From Asterionellopsis glacialis (Eukaryota; Bacillariophyta; Plagiogrammaphyceae; Rhaphoneidales; Asterionellopsidaceae): a stretch of 16,552 nt of DNA. Under the pieces are notes generated by a model that was given only the letters and a program-made list of their open reading frames with translations, had not been told where the DNA came from and made no database searches. The stretch lies in assembly GCA_014885115.2 (NCBI GenBank), contig WKLE02001391.1:1-16552 (forward strand), in the 5' to 3' direction. The translations under genes and the position numbers were made by a program. How positions within the stretch are numbered: position 1 is the first letter of the stretch; every line of letters begins with the position of its first letter. Shown piece after piece: positions 1-8,224 of this stretch.

Positions 1-603
1 ATTGTCCTCACCTCTGAGATTGTTTTCCATTGCACAAAGTGCATGCACACACTTACCCCACTTGCACTTATAGTGTGGTGTTAAATGTAACTCACTATGA
101 GTGCATCCTGTGTCAACGCCACACTGACCACAATAATCGGGTGCACCATCACCACCTATTGGTGCATCTTGGGGTATGTACCCAGGATGCACAGCTGCTC
201 TAGTAGTGGTAGCTACAGTAGCTATGAATCCTGGTTCACGTGCACTTGGCAATCCACCAGTTGAAGCTGCAGCAGGATGGACACCTACCCTGTTACTATC
301 ACCATCACTCAATCCCGTTTCTGCACGTGCAAGACGTTCTTGATAGTCCTTCCTACCTGTCTCCAGCATTGCATCTACATCAGCCTCTATTTGTTCTACA
401 ATACCCAGATTCCGAGGATTTGATTCACGGAGCATTGTATTGAGAACTTCTGCTGCAGTATTATTATCTGCAGTAATATCCCTCCTATTACGTCTTAGTG
501 GGAAATAAGTTTGCTTCCTCTTCTTTCTTGTAGTACCAGTGTGAGTATGGTTGTACCTTGTAGCTGGTGGTAGTTGCACTATGTCAGTTTGGATACCAAG
601 TAC
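1..603 (-). pseudogene. C-terminal open frame with Cys/His finger, runs off window start
   Basis: After a stop at 604-606 the minus strand is open for 201 codons to the window edge, so the protein continues outside. I do not recognise the family. The first part is basic (a run of Arg and Lys near 500-530), then comes a charged, probably helical stretch (about 300-450), then a Gly/Ala/Pro-rich linker, then a Cys/His cluster near the edge (about 20-140). The cluster reads C-x2-C-x5-C-x-H followed by C-x4-C-x-H-x2-C (CKWGKCVHALC). This looks like a zinc-binding finger of the treble-clef or PHD-like kind often found at the end of transposase-type proteins. It is probably the C-terminal part of the gene at 607-1505, separated from it by one frame change and a stop. 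A true separate exon is possible, but no splice pair restores the frame. Confidence 0.55.
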
Positions 604-606
604 TTA

Positions 607-1505
607 CATTCCAATCACTGTTTTTTCAATCATACTTATCAAAAATGTAACTTGCTACTTTTTTAACATGTTCCATGCCCAAATCATAAAGTTGTTTCAA
701 CTCTGTTGAAGTCATATTTTGACTATCACTTGGAATGTTGACACCATCACCTTCTTCCATAAGTTTAAAAAAAGGCATCCAACTTGATTTGTAGGAATTA
801 TAAATTGATTTTGGTACTGATGCACTAGTGAATAAACAGAACGGTTTGATTGGTGTTTGGGTTGTCATACCATCTTTATCCTGTGACATTGCTCCTGCGT
901 CACCAGTTACCCAGAGACACCAGCCAGAAAACAACTTGAGACTTCTTGGAAGCATAAAAGTCTTGGGTATGTCATACAATTTACCCACCCAGCAGTACGT
1001 CCTGGTTGGCAAAGTTATGGACAAATCCAAATTACCTGTTCTGTATCAGCTGCTCCACCTGTTAGTACTCCTGACATCTGTTTGAGCCTGCTGCTGTCAA
1101 CCAGTGTCAGCATTTTATCACTGTAGTTGTCAAGAAGCAAACTAAGATGATCTGCACTTATCTGGCCATTGTTGAGTGTGGCCTCATCAATGGCCTCTTT
1201 CACAGACGCCTTGATGTCACTTGTCATATCAGAAATTTTGTTAAGTGTGTCTGTGCACACCTTCAACAATTTTTCAAGTACAGACATCTACTTGACAGAA
1301 AATGGGACACCTATGGCAACAGGTATTTTTTTAGAAGGCTTCAGTGTTATTAAAGCCTTCAACTCCTTCAATAAGGTAGGATTATTAAGTACCGGAATTC
1401 CATGAAGAGCATGTTCTGGTACTAATCCCTTCACAGCATTCAAGTAGTCACTAGCATGAACAATGCTAGCCAAGCACAAAAGACATAACCAAGTGATTTC
1501 AGGAT
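607..1505 (-). pseudogene. Decayed gene of unknown function, 5' end cut by the gypsy-1 LTR
   Basis: Read from 1505 downward, one frame holds a hydrophobic start (TWLCLLCLASIVHASDYLN), then a helical segment after MSVLEKLLKVC. A single in-frame TAG lies at 1288-1290. Near 1035 the frame shifts and continues to 626 with an aromatic-rich block (WVGKLYDIP, SGWCLWVTGD) and SSWMPFFKLMEE. The order hydrophobic block, helices, Trp-rich block, basic region, Cys/His finger suggests one multi-domain protein continuing into 1-603. Upstream, coding similarity stops exactly at the 5' LTR at 1507, so the N-terminus was removed by the insertion. On the far side of the element (from 6742) I could not find a clear continuation. 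The function is unknown; a protein from another mobile element is my best guess, without proof. Confidence 0.5.
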
Positions 1506-1575
1506 GTGCAGTAGGCGAGTCGCAAGACTCACACGATATGTCAATCAACCGTAGTACGGACAGACCATGATGCGA

Positions 1576-1693
1576 TGACGTCACAGACCAGACAGACGTG
1601 ATGACCTGATGACGTCATCACAGGGACAGACGAGATGACGTGATGACATCATTGAGCAGACAGACGCAAATGTGCATGCAAACGCTGACATCA
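1576..1693 (+). promoter_or_regulatory. Cluster of CRE/bZIP-like TGACGTCA palindromes in the 5' LTR
   Basis: Perfect TGACGTCA sites lie at 1576-1583 and 1610-1617. Near-matches are TGACGTGA (1636-1643) and TGACATCA (1644-1651 and 1686-1693). The matching sites of the 3' LTR are TGACATCA (6283-6290), TGATGTCA (6317-6324), TGACATCA (6351-6358) and a perfect TGACGTCA (6410-6417). TGACGTCA is the known core of cAMP-response elements bound by bZIP factors. A role as the LTR enhancer is inferred from position and repetition. Confidence 0.5.
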
Positions 1694-1795
1694 CAAGCAA
1701 AGCGTATCAAATTCCACTCTGCAGCAGGAACACGATGCGTCACGACAGAACACGGTGACGCGCCAACTCGGCACCTTCCGATTGGCTGCCACGGG

Positions 1796-1842
1796 GAGTT
1801 TGGTTCACATGTTAAAACCAAACTCCGTTGGAAACCAAACTC
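1796..1842 (+). promoter_or_regulatory. LTR hairpin with two alternative 3' arms
   Basis: GAGTTTGGTT at 1796-1805 is perfectly complementary to AACCAAACTC at 1816-1825, leaving a 10-base loop. A second identical AACCAAACTC lies at 1833-1842, so the 5' arm could pair with either one. The same three arms are intact in the 3' LTR (6520-6529, 6539-6548, 6556-6565) although the LTRs differ elsewhere. It may act as RNA structure or as a paired protein-binding site; which one is not visible from sequence. Confidence 0.5.
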
Positions 1843-1953
1843 TAAGTAGATCCGCCGTAGGATCCTGTACTGCAATTGGGTCACAAAGATGAATTGGTGG
1901 ATTGTCGAGTATTTTTAGTTAAAGTCTAAAATAGATCATAATTTATTCACTCC

Positions 1954-1959
1954 AATAAA
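1954..1959 (+). terminator. Possible polyadenylation signal AATAAA in the LTR
   Basis: AATAAA sits about 60 bases before the LTR end, a plausible place for a polyadenylation signal. The equivalent site in the 3' LTR, which would be the one used, reads AATAAC, so it is lost there. Confidence 0.3.
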
Positions 1960-2020
1960 CTCTACTTCATTTTCAATATTTTCCCTATCACTTTTCACAA
2001 TTGTTGTAAGCATAGTGCAT

Positions 2021-2032
2021 AGTGTTAACACT
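2021..2032 (+). other. 12-bp palindrome where the primer-binding site is expected
   Basis: AGTGTTAACACT, a perfect palindrome, begins two bases after the 5' LTR. No TGG-initial tRNA-like primer site is visible in the first 20 bases, although retrotransposons primed by a tRNA 3' end normally have one there. Confidence 0.3.
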
Positions 2033-2092
2033 CCACGCGAAAAGCGGTAAGTCTACTATCCAATTTAATTCCGATCTTTAACTAACTCCAAC

Positions 2093-3145
2093 ATGAAAAT
2101 TGTTACACCTAACCAAGGCAATGGTCAAAGCTACCCGCCGCCTCCTATCCCGATCAAAACATTCTGAGTACGGAAGAGCATAGACTGTTATCGAATCCCA
2201 GAGATCAAAACTCCGAAGAAAAGTATACTATGGAGTTTCCATACTTCAATCACAGATCTCCTAGAGAACTACTGGATTGGTTCAATAACCTGGACCAAGT
2301 GATTCACAGTCAACACATCACGACCGGGCCCGCTTGCTACTCAATGGCCCATGCTTTACTATGCAGAGAAGGTCTGCGAGTATTCAACGCCACAGCTACA
2401 CAACACAATAATGAGACAGTGGAGCACTTCAAGTTGGTCAGAGACAACATTAAGAAGCACTTTTTCCCACTAAGGCACTCATGAAGCAGAAACGCTATAT
2501 GCGCCAATTCCTCAGGAAGCCACATGAACTAACATCAAAGGAGTACCAAGCTGCTCTCCACACGCTAAATGGCTACTTAGAGAAGTTCCCTGGAGCACAC
2601 GAGAACTCAAAACTCTCTTCAGAATTCCTACCACTTGGAGCAAGGAAATGACCCGCCAAGGATTTGACCCTCAGGATAAAGGCCTGCCAGCGTTTCTGGA
2701 ATTTCTGGAACGTATGGAAGTTACGGACGACCTACCAGATCCGTCAGGTCCTAAGTCCAAGGATAAACCGCCTCATAAGGACAAACCTAACAATCCAATG
2801 AACGGCTGAGACAGTAAAGATCATAAGGCGAATAAAGGTAAACGCAAATACTGTAAAATTCACAAAAACAGTTCTCACAATACCAGCAAATGCCATGCCT
2901 TAGACAAGTACATCGATCAACATGAGAAAGATAGCGGCAAGGAAGAACAGCCAAAGTACAAGCACCCGCGGTACAACAAGTACGACAAGCAGGAATTGAA
3001 CACCATCGTGGTTCAAGTCAAAGACTTATTGACTAAGGACTCGTCTAGTAATAACAACAAGAATTCTGATGATACCTATACTGATGTAGAACAATGCTAC
3101 AACTTCAACTTTGATACTTTAAGTATTGATAGTGATGAAGAATGA
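2093..3145 (+). pseudogene. gag: gag of gypsy-1 (capsid-like region and zinc knuckle), broken
   Basis: Gag would form the capsid and bind the element RNA. The capsid-like part (2150-2482) includes SPRELLDWFNNL and the LLCREGLRVF block, and is followed by HFFPLRH, typical of this class of Ty3/gypsy gag. A shift at about 2481 leads into MKQKRYMRQFL, and a second at about 2640 into the frame that runs on into protease. The nucleic-acid-binding knuckle is at 2852-2893 and reads CKIHKNSSHNTSKC, a C-x2-H-x4-H-x4-C form instead of the usual CCHC. In-frame TGA codons are at 2807-2809 and 3143-3145. The ATG at 2093 is the first after the LTR but is out of frame with the capsid part, so the true start is uncertain. 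Confidence 0.8.
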
Positions 3146-3580
3146 GATATAACCCCTGTAGCAAGTAATGTAGCAAATAACGTAGAAAACGAATTATTCA
3201 ACTATGAAACGCCTAATCATCTGTCTTTTAATACTTTCTGGGACTTGCATAATCCGAGAAAGCGGTCCAAGACTAAGTACACCTATCCGGTAACGGTCAC
3301 GTTGATGTTAGTACGTAAAGGACGTAGGCAGAAAACCAAACCACTTAAAGTACTTTTAGATTCTGGCACTTCAGCCACTATAGTAAATAAGTAATTTTGC
3401 AAAAAGCTTAAATGTAAACCCTCACCTAAGACACTCTGGAAGACAAAGGGCAGAAATTTCTCAACCAATCAAAAGGTCCATGCAATATTCAAATTGCCCA
3501 AATTTGATGAGCGAAAGGCCATTGAATGGGAATGTCATGTCAACGGGACCGAATGTCAACAATCATACGATATGAGCTCC
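3146..3580 (+). pseudogene. Aspartic protease of gypsy-1, broken
   Basis: The frame of the gag knuckle continues without shift into this segment, so gag and protease were probably one fused polyprotein. The active-site motif is DSG in VLLDSGTSATIVNK, with DSG at 3359-3367, as in retroviral-type pepsin-like proteases that cut the polyprotein. An in-frame TAA follows at 3392-3394. The later part (WECHVNGT) fits the second half of the domain. A short deletion plus shift at about 3570-3580, just before LLEELGMIL, removes residues between YDM and LLEE. Confidence 0.75.
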
Positions 3581-4440
3581 TAGAAGAACTAGGTATGATA
3601 CTCGACTATAAGCAATGCGTAATGACTTGGGAGGATGCAGAAGTCCCAATGAAATCGACTGATTACGAAATCAAGGAAACGTACAGTATGCTACAGGAAC
3701 TCACTGAGCCTAAACAAGCTACTTATGATAAGGCTGACTTAGACAAAGTCACGAGGTTATGCTGGCATCTGCCTCCTAAGGACAGAACAGCTTCAAACAT
3801 ACTACTTAAAAAGTACGAACCTCTATTTGATGGTACTCTGGGCACGTGGAACATTGACCCAGTAAGTATAGAAATAAAAGAAGGCTCCAAACCCTATCAC
3901 AGAAAAGCCTATCCTGTACCGCATGTATACGACCGACTACTTAGAGAAGAGGTAGACCAGCTCGTGCATATAGGAGTTCTACGTAAAGTCAATAGGTCCA
4001 AATGGGCAGCTCCTAGCTTTCCACGACCTAAGAAAAATGACACTATCAGGTTCATTTCTGACTTTAGGAAATTGAACAAGTGTATCACACGACATCCGTT
4101 CCCTATTCCTCATATTCAGGAATTACTTACAAACTTGAAGGTTTCTCATATGCATCATCCTTAAACTTAAATATGTGATCTATTGCTCCTTACAATGGAC
4201 AATTTTGAAGATCATTTACGCAAAATGGATTTAGTACTACAACGACTACAAGAAGCGGGACTTAAAGTCAATGCCGAGAAATCCTTTTTTGGGCAAACCG
4301 AAACAGACTATCTTGGATTCCACTTATGTTGCTAGGGCATAAGACCATTAAATCACAAGGTTGCCGCCATACTAAACATAGCACCACCCACGACTAAAAA
4401 GAAGATATGCTCTTTCGTAGGAATGGTTAATTTCTATAGA
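3581..4440 (+). pseudogene. Reverse transcriptase of gypsy-1 with the catalytic palm segment deleted
   Basis: The fingers/palm entry is clear: YHRKAYPVPHV, then GVLRKVNRSKWAAPSF, then RFISDFRKLNKCI, then HPFPIPHIQELL. After a one-base shift near 4141 the frame reads toward YASSLNLNM, and at about 4174-4178 it jumps directly to DLLLLTMDNFEDHL, which normally follows the YxDD box. So roughly 60-70 residues, including the first Asp of the YxDD box, are missing and no polymerase activity is possible. The thumb and connection follow (LRKMDLVLQRLQEAGLKVN, then FFGQTETDYLGF), with an in-frame TAG at about 4334, and lead into VNFYRQMW. The deletion boundary is tight, which suggests one event. Confidence 0.88.
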
Positions 4441-4990
4441 CAAATGTGGATACATAGATCCCATGTACTGGCACCCTTAACTAAGCTACATGGCAAAGGG
4501 GTTAAGTTCAAATGGGGGAAGGAACAACAAATAGCCTTTGAAAATATAAAGAAGATTATAGCCAAAGAAGTACTACTGTCCTATCCGGACTTCAACAAGC
4601 CTTTCCACATATATACTGACGCCAGTAAATACCAACTAGGGGCAGTTATTACTCAAGATGAGAAGCACATTGTATTCTACAGTAGAAAACTTACGGATAC
4701 TCAAACTAAATATGACACTTGTGATCAAGAACTCTTATCAATCGTAGAAGTACTTAGAGAATACCGGTACCTACTACTTGATCACAAGGTAATTTTACAT
4801 ACAGATCACAAGAATCTTACCTACGATAAATGCCAAACCAAACGTCACGCACACTGGCAATGCACCTGAATTACGCTATATAAAAGGCAAACATAACATA
4901 GTAGCCAACGCTCTCTCTCGTCTCAATCTACTAGATCCTGACTCAGAAGCTGTTCCGGAATGCTATATAACCAACAAGGACATGGCAGAA
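4441..4990 (+). pseudogene. Connection and RNase H domain of gypsy-1, broken
   Basis: RNase H would remove RNA from the RNA:DNA hybrid. Three acidic residues are visible: Asp in YTDASKYQLG (codon 4618-4620), Glu in CDQELLSIVE (4729-4731) and Asp in HTDHKNLTYD (4804-4806). After HAHWQC the frame is lost, with a TGA at 4867-4869 and a few residues missing, and resumes as LRYIKGKHNIVANALSRL. Here the final Asp of the usual ADALSR motif is Asn (4907-4909). The linker to integrase follows. Confidence 0.85.
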
Positions 4991-5169
4991 ATGTACTGCC
5001 TCAATATGCCTCAGCATAGCGATAGTGACGAGGGATTCCCCGTCAGTTACAGCGATATCCAAAAACACCAATTAAAGGACAATCGACTCAAACAAGATGT
5101 ACTTAAGAAGAAAGGTTTCTCCAAACGCCTATTTCATGGGGGCAGGAAATCTTACAGCCTTACATGCTA

Positions 5170-6176
5170 AAAAGATCAAATATATATTCCGTCAACTTTA
5201 CAGAAATGCATGGTACAATGGTACCACACGTACTTCTGTCATCGCGGTAAGACCTGTACCAAAGAGACAATACGACAGCACTTATGGTGGCCTAAGCTAC
5301 GCAAACACGTAATGACCTATTGTAAAACATGCCACATCTGTCAACTGAACAAGAGTCAAAGCAAGAAGTACGGACACCTGCCTGAAAAAGACGCAGAAGC
5401 TACACCATGGGATTGCTTATGTGTAGATCTCATAGGACCTTACATGATCTCAAGAAAAGGTCAAAAGGACTTAACCCTATGCTGTGTTATTATGATCGAC
5501 CCAGCTACAGGATGTTTTGAGATTGCCCCTTGTTCCGAAAGGAGCAGTAGAACAACAGTGGTTTGCACGGTACCCAAAACCTACGCAAGTCACTTTTGAC
5601 TGAGGTACGGAATTCATAAAGGATTTCCGTAGTATGCTAGGTGATGAATACCACATCAAGCGCAAACCGATCACTACCCGTAACCCACAGGCAAATGCCA
5701 TAGTGGAGAGGATACATCAAGTAGTGGGCAATATGATACAAACCCACGAGGTACAACATAGTACCAAAGAAAACCCATGGGCCAGTGTACTCACTGCCGT
5801 AGTGTATGCCGTACATTCCACTTATCATACTACTCTACAAGCTACACCTGGCCAGCTAGTTTTCAGTAGAGATATGATATTTAACATTCAACACGAAGCA
5901 AACTGGGAACACATACATAGTAGGAAACAAGCTAGAATAGCTGGCAACAATCAGCGTGAAAACGCTAAGAGAATCGAACACGATTGGAAAGTAGGAGACA
6001 AGGCCCTACTAGAAAATGATAAATCTAACCCACGTAAGTACAAACAACCACACGATAGACCATTCATCGTTTGTCAAGTACACTGCAACGGTACCGTAAC
6101 AATTCAATGGGGACCAGTACTGGACAGACTCAATATTTGTTGCGTTAAGCCTTACCACAATGCCGGTACCGCATAA
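5170..6176 (+). pseudogene. Integrase of gypsy-1 with GPY-like end, broken
   Basis: Integrase inserts the cDNA into the genome. The HHCC zinc site is complete: His at 5225 and 5240, Cys at 5340 and 5349 (codon starts). The core has Asp in VDLIGPY (5426-5428), Asp at 5598-5600 in TFD followed by a TGA, and Glu at 5706-5708 in NAIVER, 36 positions after the second Asp. Frameshift and residue loss lie between 5540 and 5570. The C-terminal part includes WKVGDKALLE and a GPY/F-like module (DRPFIVCQV to RLNICCVKPY), ending at the TAA 6174-6176. No chromodomain is visible after it. Confidence 0.88.
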
Positions 6177-6204
6177 ACATCCTAAGTACTAGATTGCTAG
6201 ACAT

Positions 6205-6213
6205 GGGGGGAAG
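6205..6213 (+). promoter_or_regulatory. Polypurine tract of gypsy-1
   Basis: GGGGGGAAG directly precedes the TG of the 3' LTR. This is the standard place for the RNase H-resistant primer of plus-strand DNA synthesis. Confidence 0.8.
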
Positions 6214-6741
6214 TGCAGTAGGCAAGTCGCGAGACTCGCGCGATATGTCAATCAATCATAGTACGGATGGACTGTGATGCAATGACATCACTGACCGGAC
6301 AGACGTGATGATGTGGTGATGTCATCACATGGACAGAAGAGATGACTTGATGACATCATTGAGCGGACAGACGCAAACGCACAGTGGTGCACAGCATTCA
6401 TGCAAACGCTGACGTCACAAGAGAAGCATATCGAATTCCACTCCGCAGCAGAACCTTGATGCGTCACAACAGAACATGGTGACGCGCCAACTCGGCACCT
6501 TCTGATTGGCTGCCTCGGGGAGTTTGGTTCACATGTTAAACCAAACTCTGTTGGAAACCAAACTCTAAGTAGATCTGCCGTAAGATCCCGTACTGCAATT
6601 GGGTCACGAAGATGAATTGGTAGATTGTCGAGTATTTTTGTTTAAGTCTAAAATAGATCATAATTTATTCACTCCAATAACCTCTACTTCATTTTCAATA
6701 TTTTCCCTATCACTTTTCACAATTGTTGTCAGCACAGTGCA
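6214..6741 (+). repeat. 3' LTR of gypsy-1
   Basis: It starts TGCAGTAGGCAAGTC and ends GCACAGTGCA, and matches the 5' LTR at about 91%. It keeps a 15-bp stretch around 6375-6400 that is missing from the 5' copy. The hairpin arms and the ATTGG box are conserved. Many differences from the 5' LTR are CpG against TpG or CpA. Confidence 0.93.
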
Positions 6742-6945
6742 GAATTATTCTTTCCAAAACTTACAGTATTTACACCAAATACTACATTGGAAAGGAGCAT
6801 ACATTGAAGTATGGGGAGGTAATATAATTTAGAAATCTTGGTAGCATAATCTTTAAGGATGTATCTTCATTTATTGATAATAGTTTCATACTACTAGGAA
6901 TACAATATAAAATACATAACTAACTAATTAGGTGGTTCTACTAAT
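6742..6945. other. AT-rich spacer after gypsy-1
   Basis: I see no coding signal, repeat or RNA gene here beyond general AT-richness. Confidence 0.4.
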
Positions 6946-7252
6946 TTATATTCTCTTAACCTCCTCATGAATGCTAACCATTGTTGTCACTAGAACATCC
7001 ATTTCTAATACATTCTTCCTTGCTTCAACTTTTCCCCAAAACTTCTCCAATATCTTTTCATCCATTCTCTTCAAATTATGTTTGCTCTGTACAGTTCTTT
7101 TTCTCTTCCTTTAGTTTGTTAAAAATTGGGCAATTTATCTGTGCCTGGTCTCTTGCTTTAATCTTCTCTTTTTTTGCAAAGTCTCTTGTACCTCCAAATC
7201 AAATATCTGCCCTTTTTTCCATTTGGTGATTAGTTCACAAAATGTTTCATCA
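6946..7252 (-). pseudogene. Small minus-strand coding remnants, unknown
   Basis: Two short Lys/Glu-rich reading frames in a row look like decayed coding sequence. The first (7252 to about 7135) contains CELITKWKKGQIFDLEVQE and then a basic run. The second (7111-6946) contains RMDEKILEKFWGKVEARKN. Both are charged and probably helical. I recognise no family. They could be the separated 5' part of the gene at 1-1505, since gypsy-1 lies between them, but no direct join is visible. Confidence 0.3.
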
Positions 7253-7265
7253 AGATCACCAATTC

Positions 7266-7430
7266 CCTAGAACGTGTGGTGATGCACCGCATATAAGAGA
7301 ATGCTGACATCATGAACAAAGCAAATGGAAATCCACTCTGTAGCAGCACGACTTAAAAGCATGATGTGTCATACCAGTAAAACACCGTGGCAAGGTTTCA
7401 GACCCTGATCAAGCAAAATGGCTGTCCAGC
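7266..7430 (+). repeat. Diverged LTR fragment related to the gypsy-1 LTR
   Basis: The segment resembles the middle of the gypsy-1 LTR (6380-6515): shared blocks include a GTGGTG..GCAC run, AATGCTGACATCA against AACGCTGACGTCA, AATCCACTCTG..GCAGCA against AATTCCACTCCGCAGCA, and a GATG.GTCA..ACA run. It lacks both LTR ends. It comes just before the gypsy-2 pol fragment in the same orientation and may be its LTR, with most of the inside lost. Confidence 0.5.
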
Positions 7431-7552
7431 CATCTGTTCTCAAGGAAGCAGCATTACATTAATAATCCATATTAGATGCTAATTATGAAAAAGCAATTGG
7501 ACACATTTAACATATAACAAACAAAAAACAATGCTTAAGTGATTACAGAAAT

Positions 7553-8224
7553 ACCAAGAAGCCTTTAAGGGCAGGCTCAGCACACTTAAGATCAAACTAG
7601 TCATAAGTAGAGAAATACTCTTAGCATTCTGGGGCTTTGAGAAAGAATTCCACATACATACTGATGCAAGGAACTATCAACTAGGTGCGTTTATCATGCA
7701 AGATGATAAGCCTCTTGTATTCTACTGTGGAAAACTTAAATTAGCTCAGAAGAAATGCATTACTGGAAAAAAGAAGTAATATTTATAGTAGAGACACTTA
7801 AGGAATTCAAAAACATACTATGGGGTCAAAAGTTAATCATACACCCAGACCATAAGAACATATTGTATGATAAACTTACAAGCAATCAAGCATGCAGATG
7901 GCATACAGTGCTAGAAGAATACAGTGCAGAATTTGTCCATATTGCTGGTGAACAAAACATCATTGCTGATGCATTTTCATGATGAGATGGAAGATGGGCA
8001 GATGATGATGACAACAATTATGATTCAGTACCCAAACTCATCAACATCATGGAAGCGTATCCTATAACCTAACAGGAAATCAAAGAAACAGCTTTTCTGT
8101 ATTCCCTCCTTTAATTATGATGCACCAACAAAAAGGCAGCATGCTTGGGTAACTAATGTGCAATGCCAAAGCTGGTATGTTCATGACTAGAGAAGTCAAA
8201 GGCAAATCTCTCATACATTTTGAA
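7553..8224 (+). pseudogene. Gypsy-2 pol fragment (RNase H and linker to integrase)
   Basis: Translation gives an RNase H domain: FHIHTDARNYQLGAF (first Asp), a shift near 7755, KEVIFIVETL (Glu), IIHPDHKNILYD (Asp), and FVHIAGEQNIIADAFS (last Asp) followed by stop codons at 7980-7985. The next part (INIMEAYPIT) is the linker to integrase and contains several stops. At about 8224 similarity to the minus-strand copy at 14722-15105 ends abruptly. This family differs from gypsy-1 in sequence but belongs to the same broad Ty3/gypsy group. Only this part of pol is present, so it is a fragment. Confidence 0.8.

Larger units (their letters stand above)
1507..2019 (+). repeat. 5' LTR of gypsy-1
   Basis: It starts TGCAGTAGGCGAGTC and ends GCATAGTGCA, and matches 6214-6741 over its whole length. 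It is 15 bp shorter because the segment around 1670-1680 lacks bases present in the other LTR. Visible regulatory features are a cluster of TGACGTCA-like palindromes, an ATTGG (inverted CCAAT) box at about 1780, an inverted-repeat hairpin and an AATAAA at 1954-1959. Confidence 0.93.
1507..6741 (+). mobile_element. Ty3/gypsy LTR retrotransposon (gypsy-1), complete but inactive
   Basis: The element is 5,235 bp with two LTRs of 513 and 528 bp that begin TGCAGTAGG and end AGTGCA. Between them lie gag, protease, RT, RNase H and integrase in that order, which is the Ty3/gypsy order, and a purine tract directly before the 3' LTR. There are several frameshifts, in-frame stops and an RT deletion, so it can make no complete pol protein. 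The LTRs differ at roughly 47 of about 505 aligned positions (hand count), so the insertion is old. The flanking five bases are GGATG on the left and GAATT on the right, which is not an intact target-site duplication. Confidence 0.93.

Noticed and set aside
828..1405. Plus-strand frames at 828-1085, 1147-1353 and 1169-1405
   Set aside because: They overlap the minus-strand gene, whose frames fit together better; the plus-strand frames show no motifs.
6981..7229. Plus-strand Phe/Ser/Leu-rich frame of 82 codons
   Set aside because: It is antisense to charged minus-strand remnants and shows no motif.
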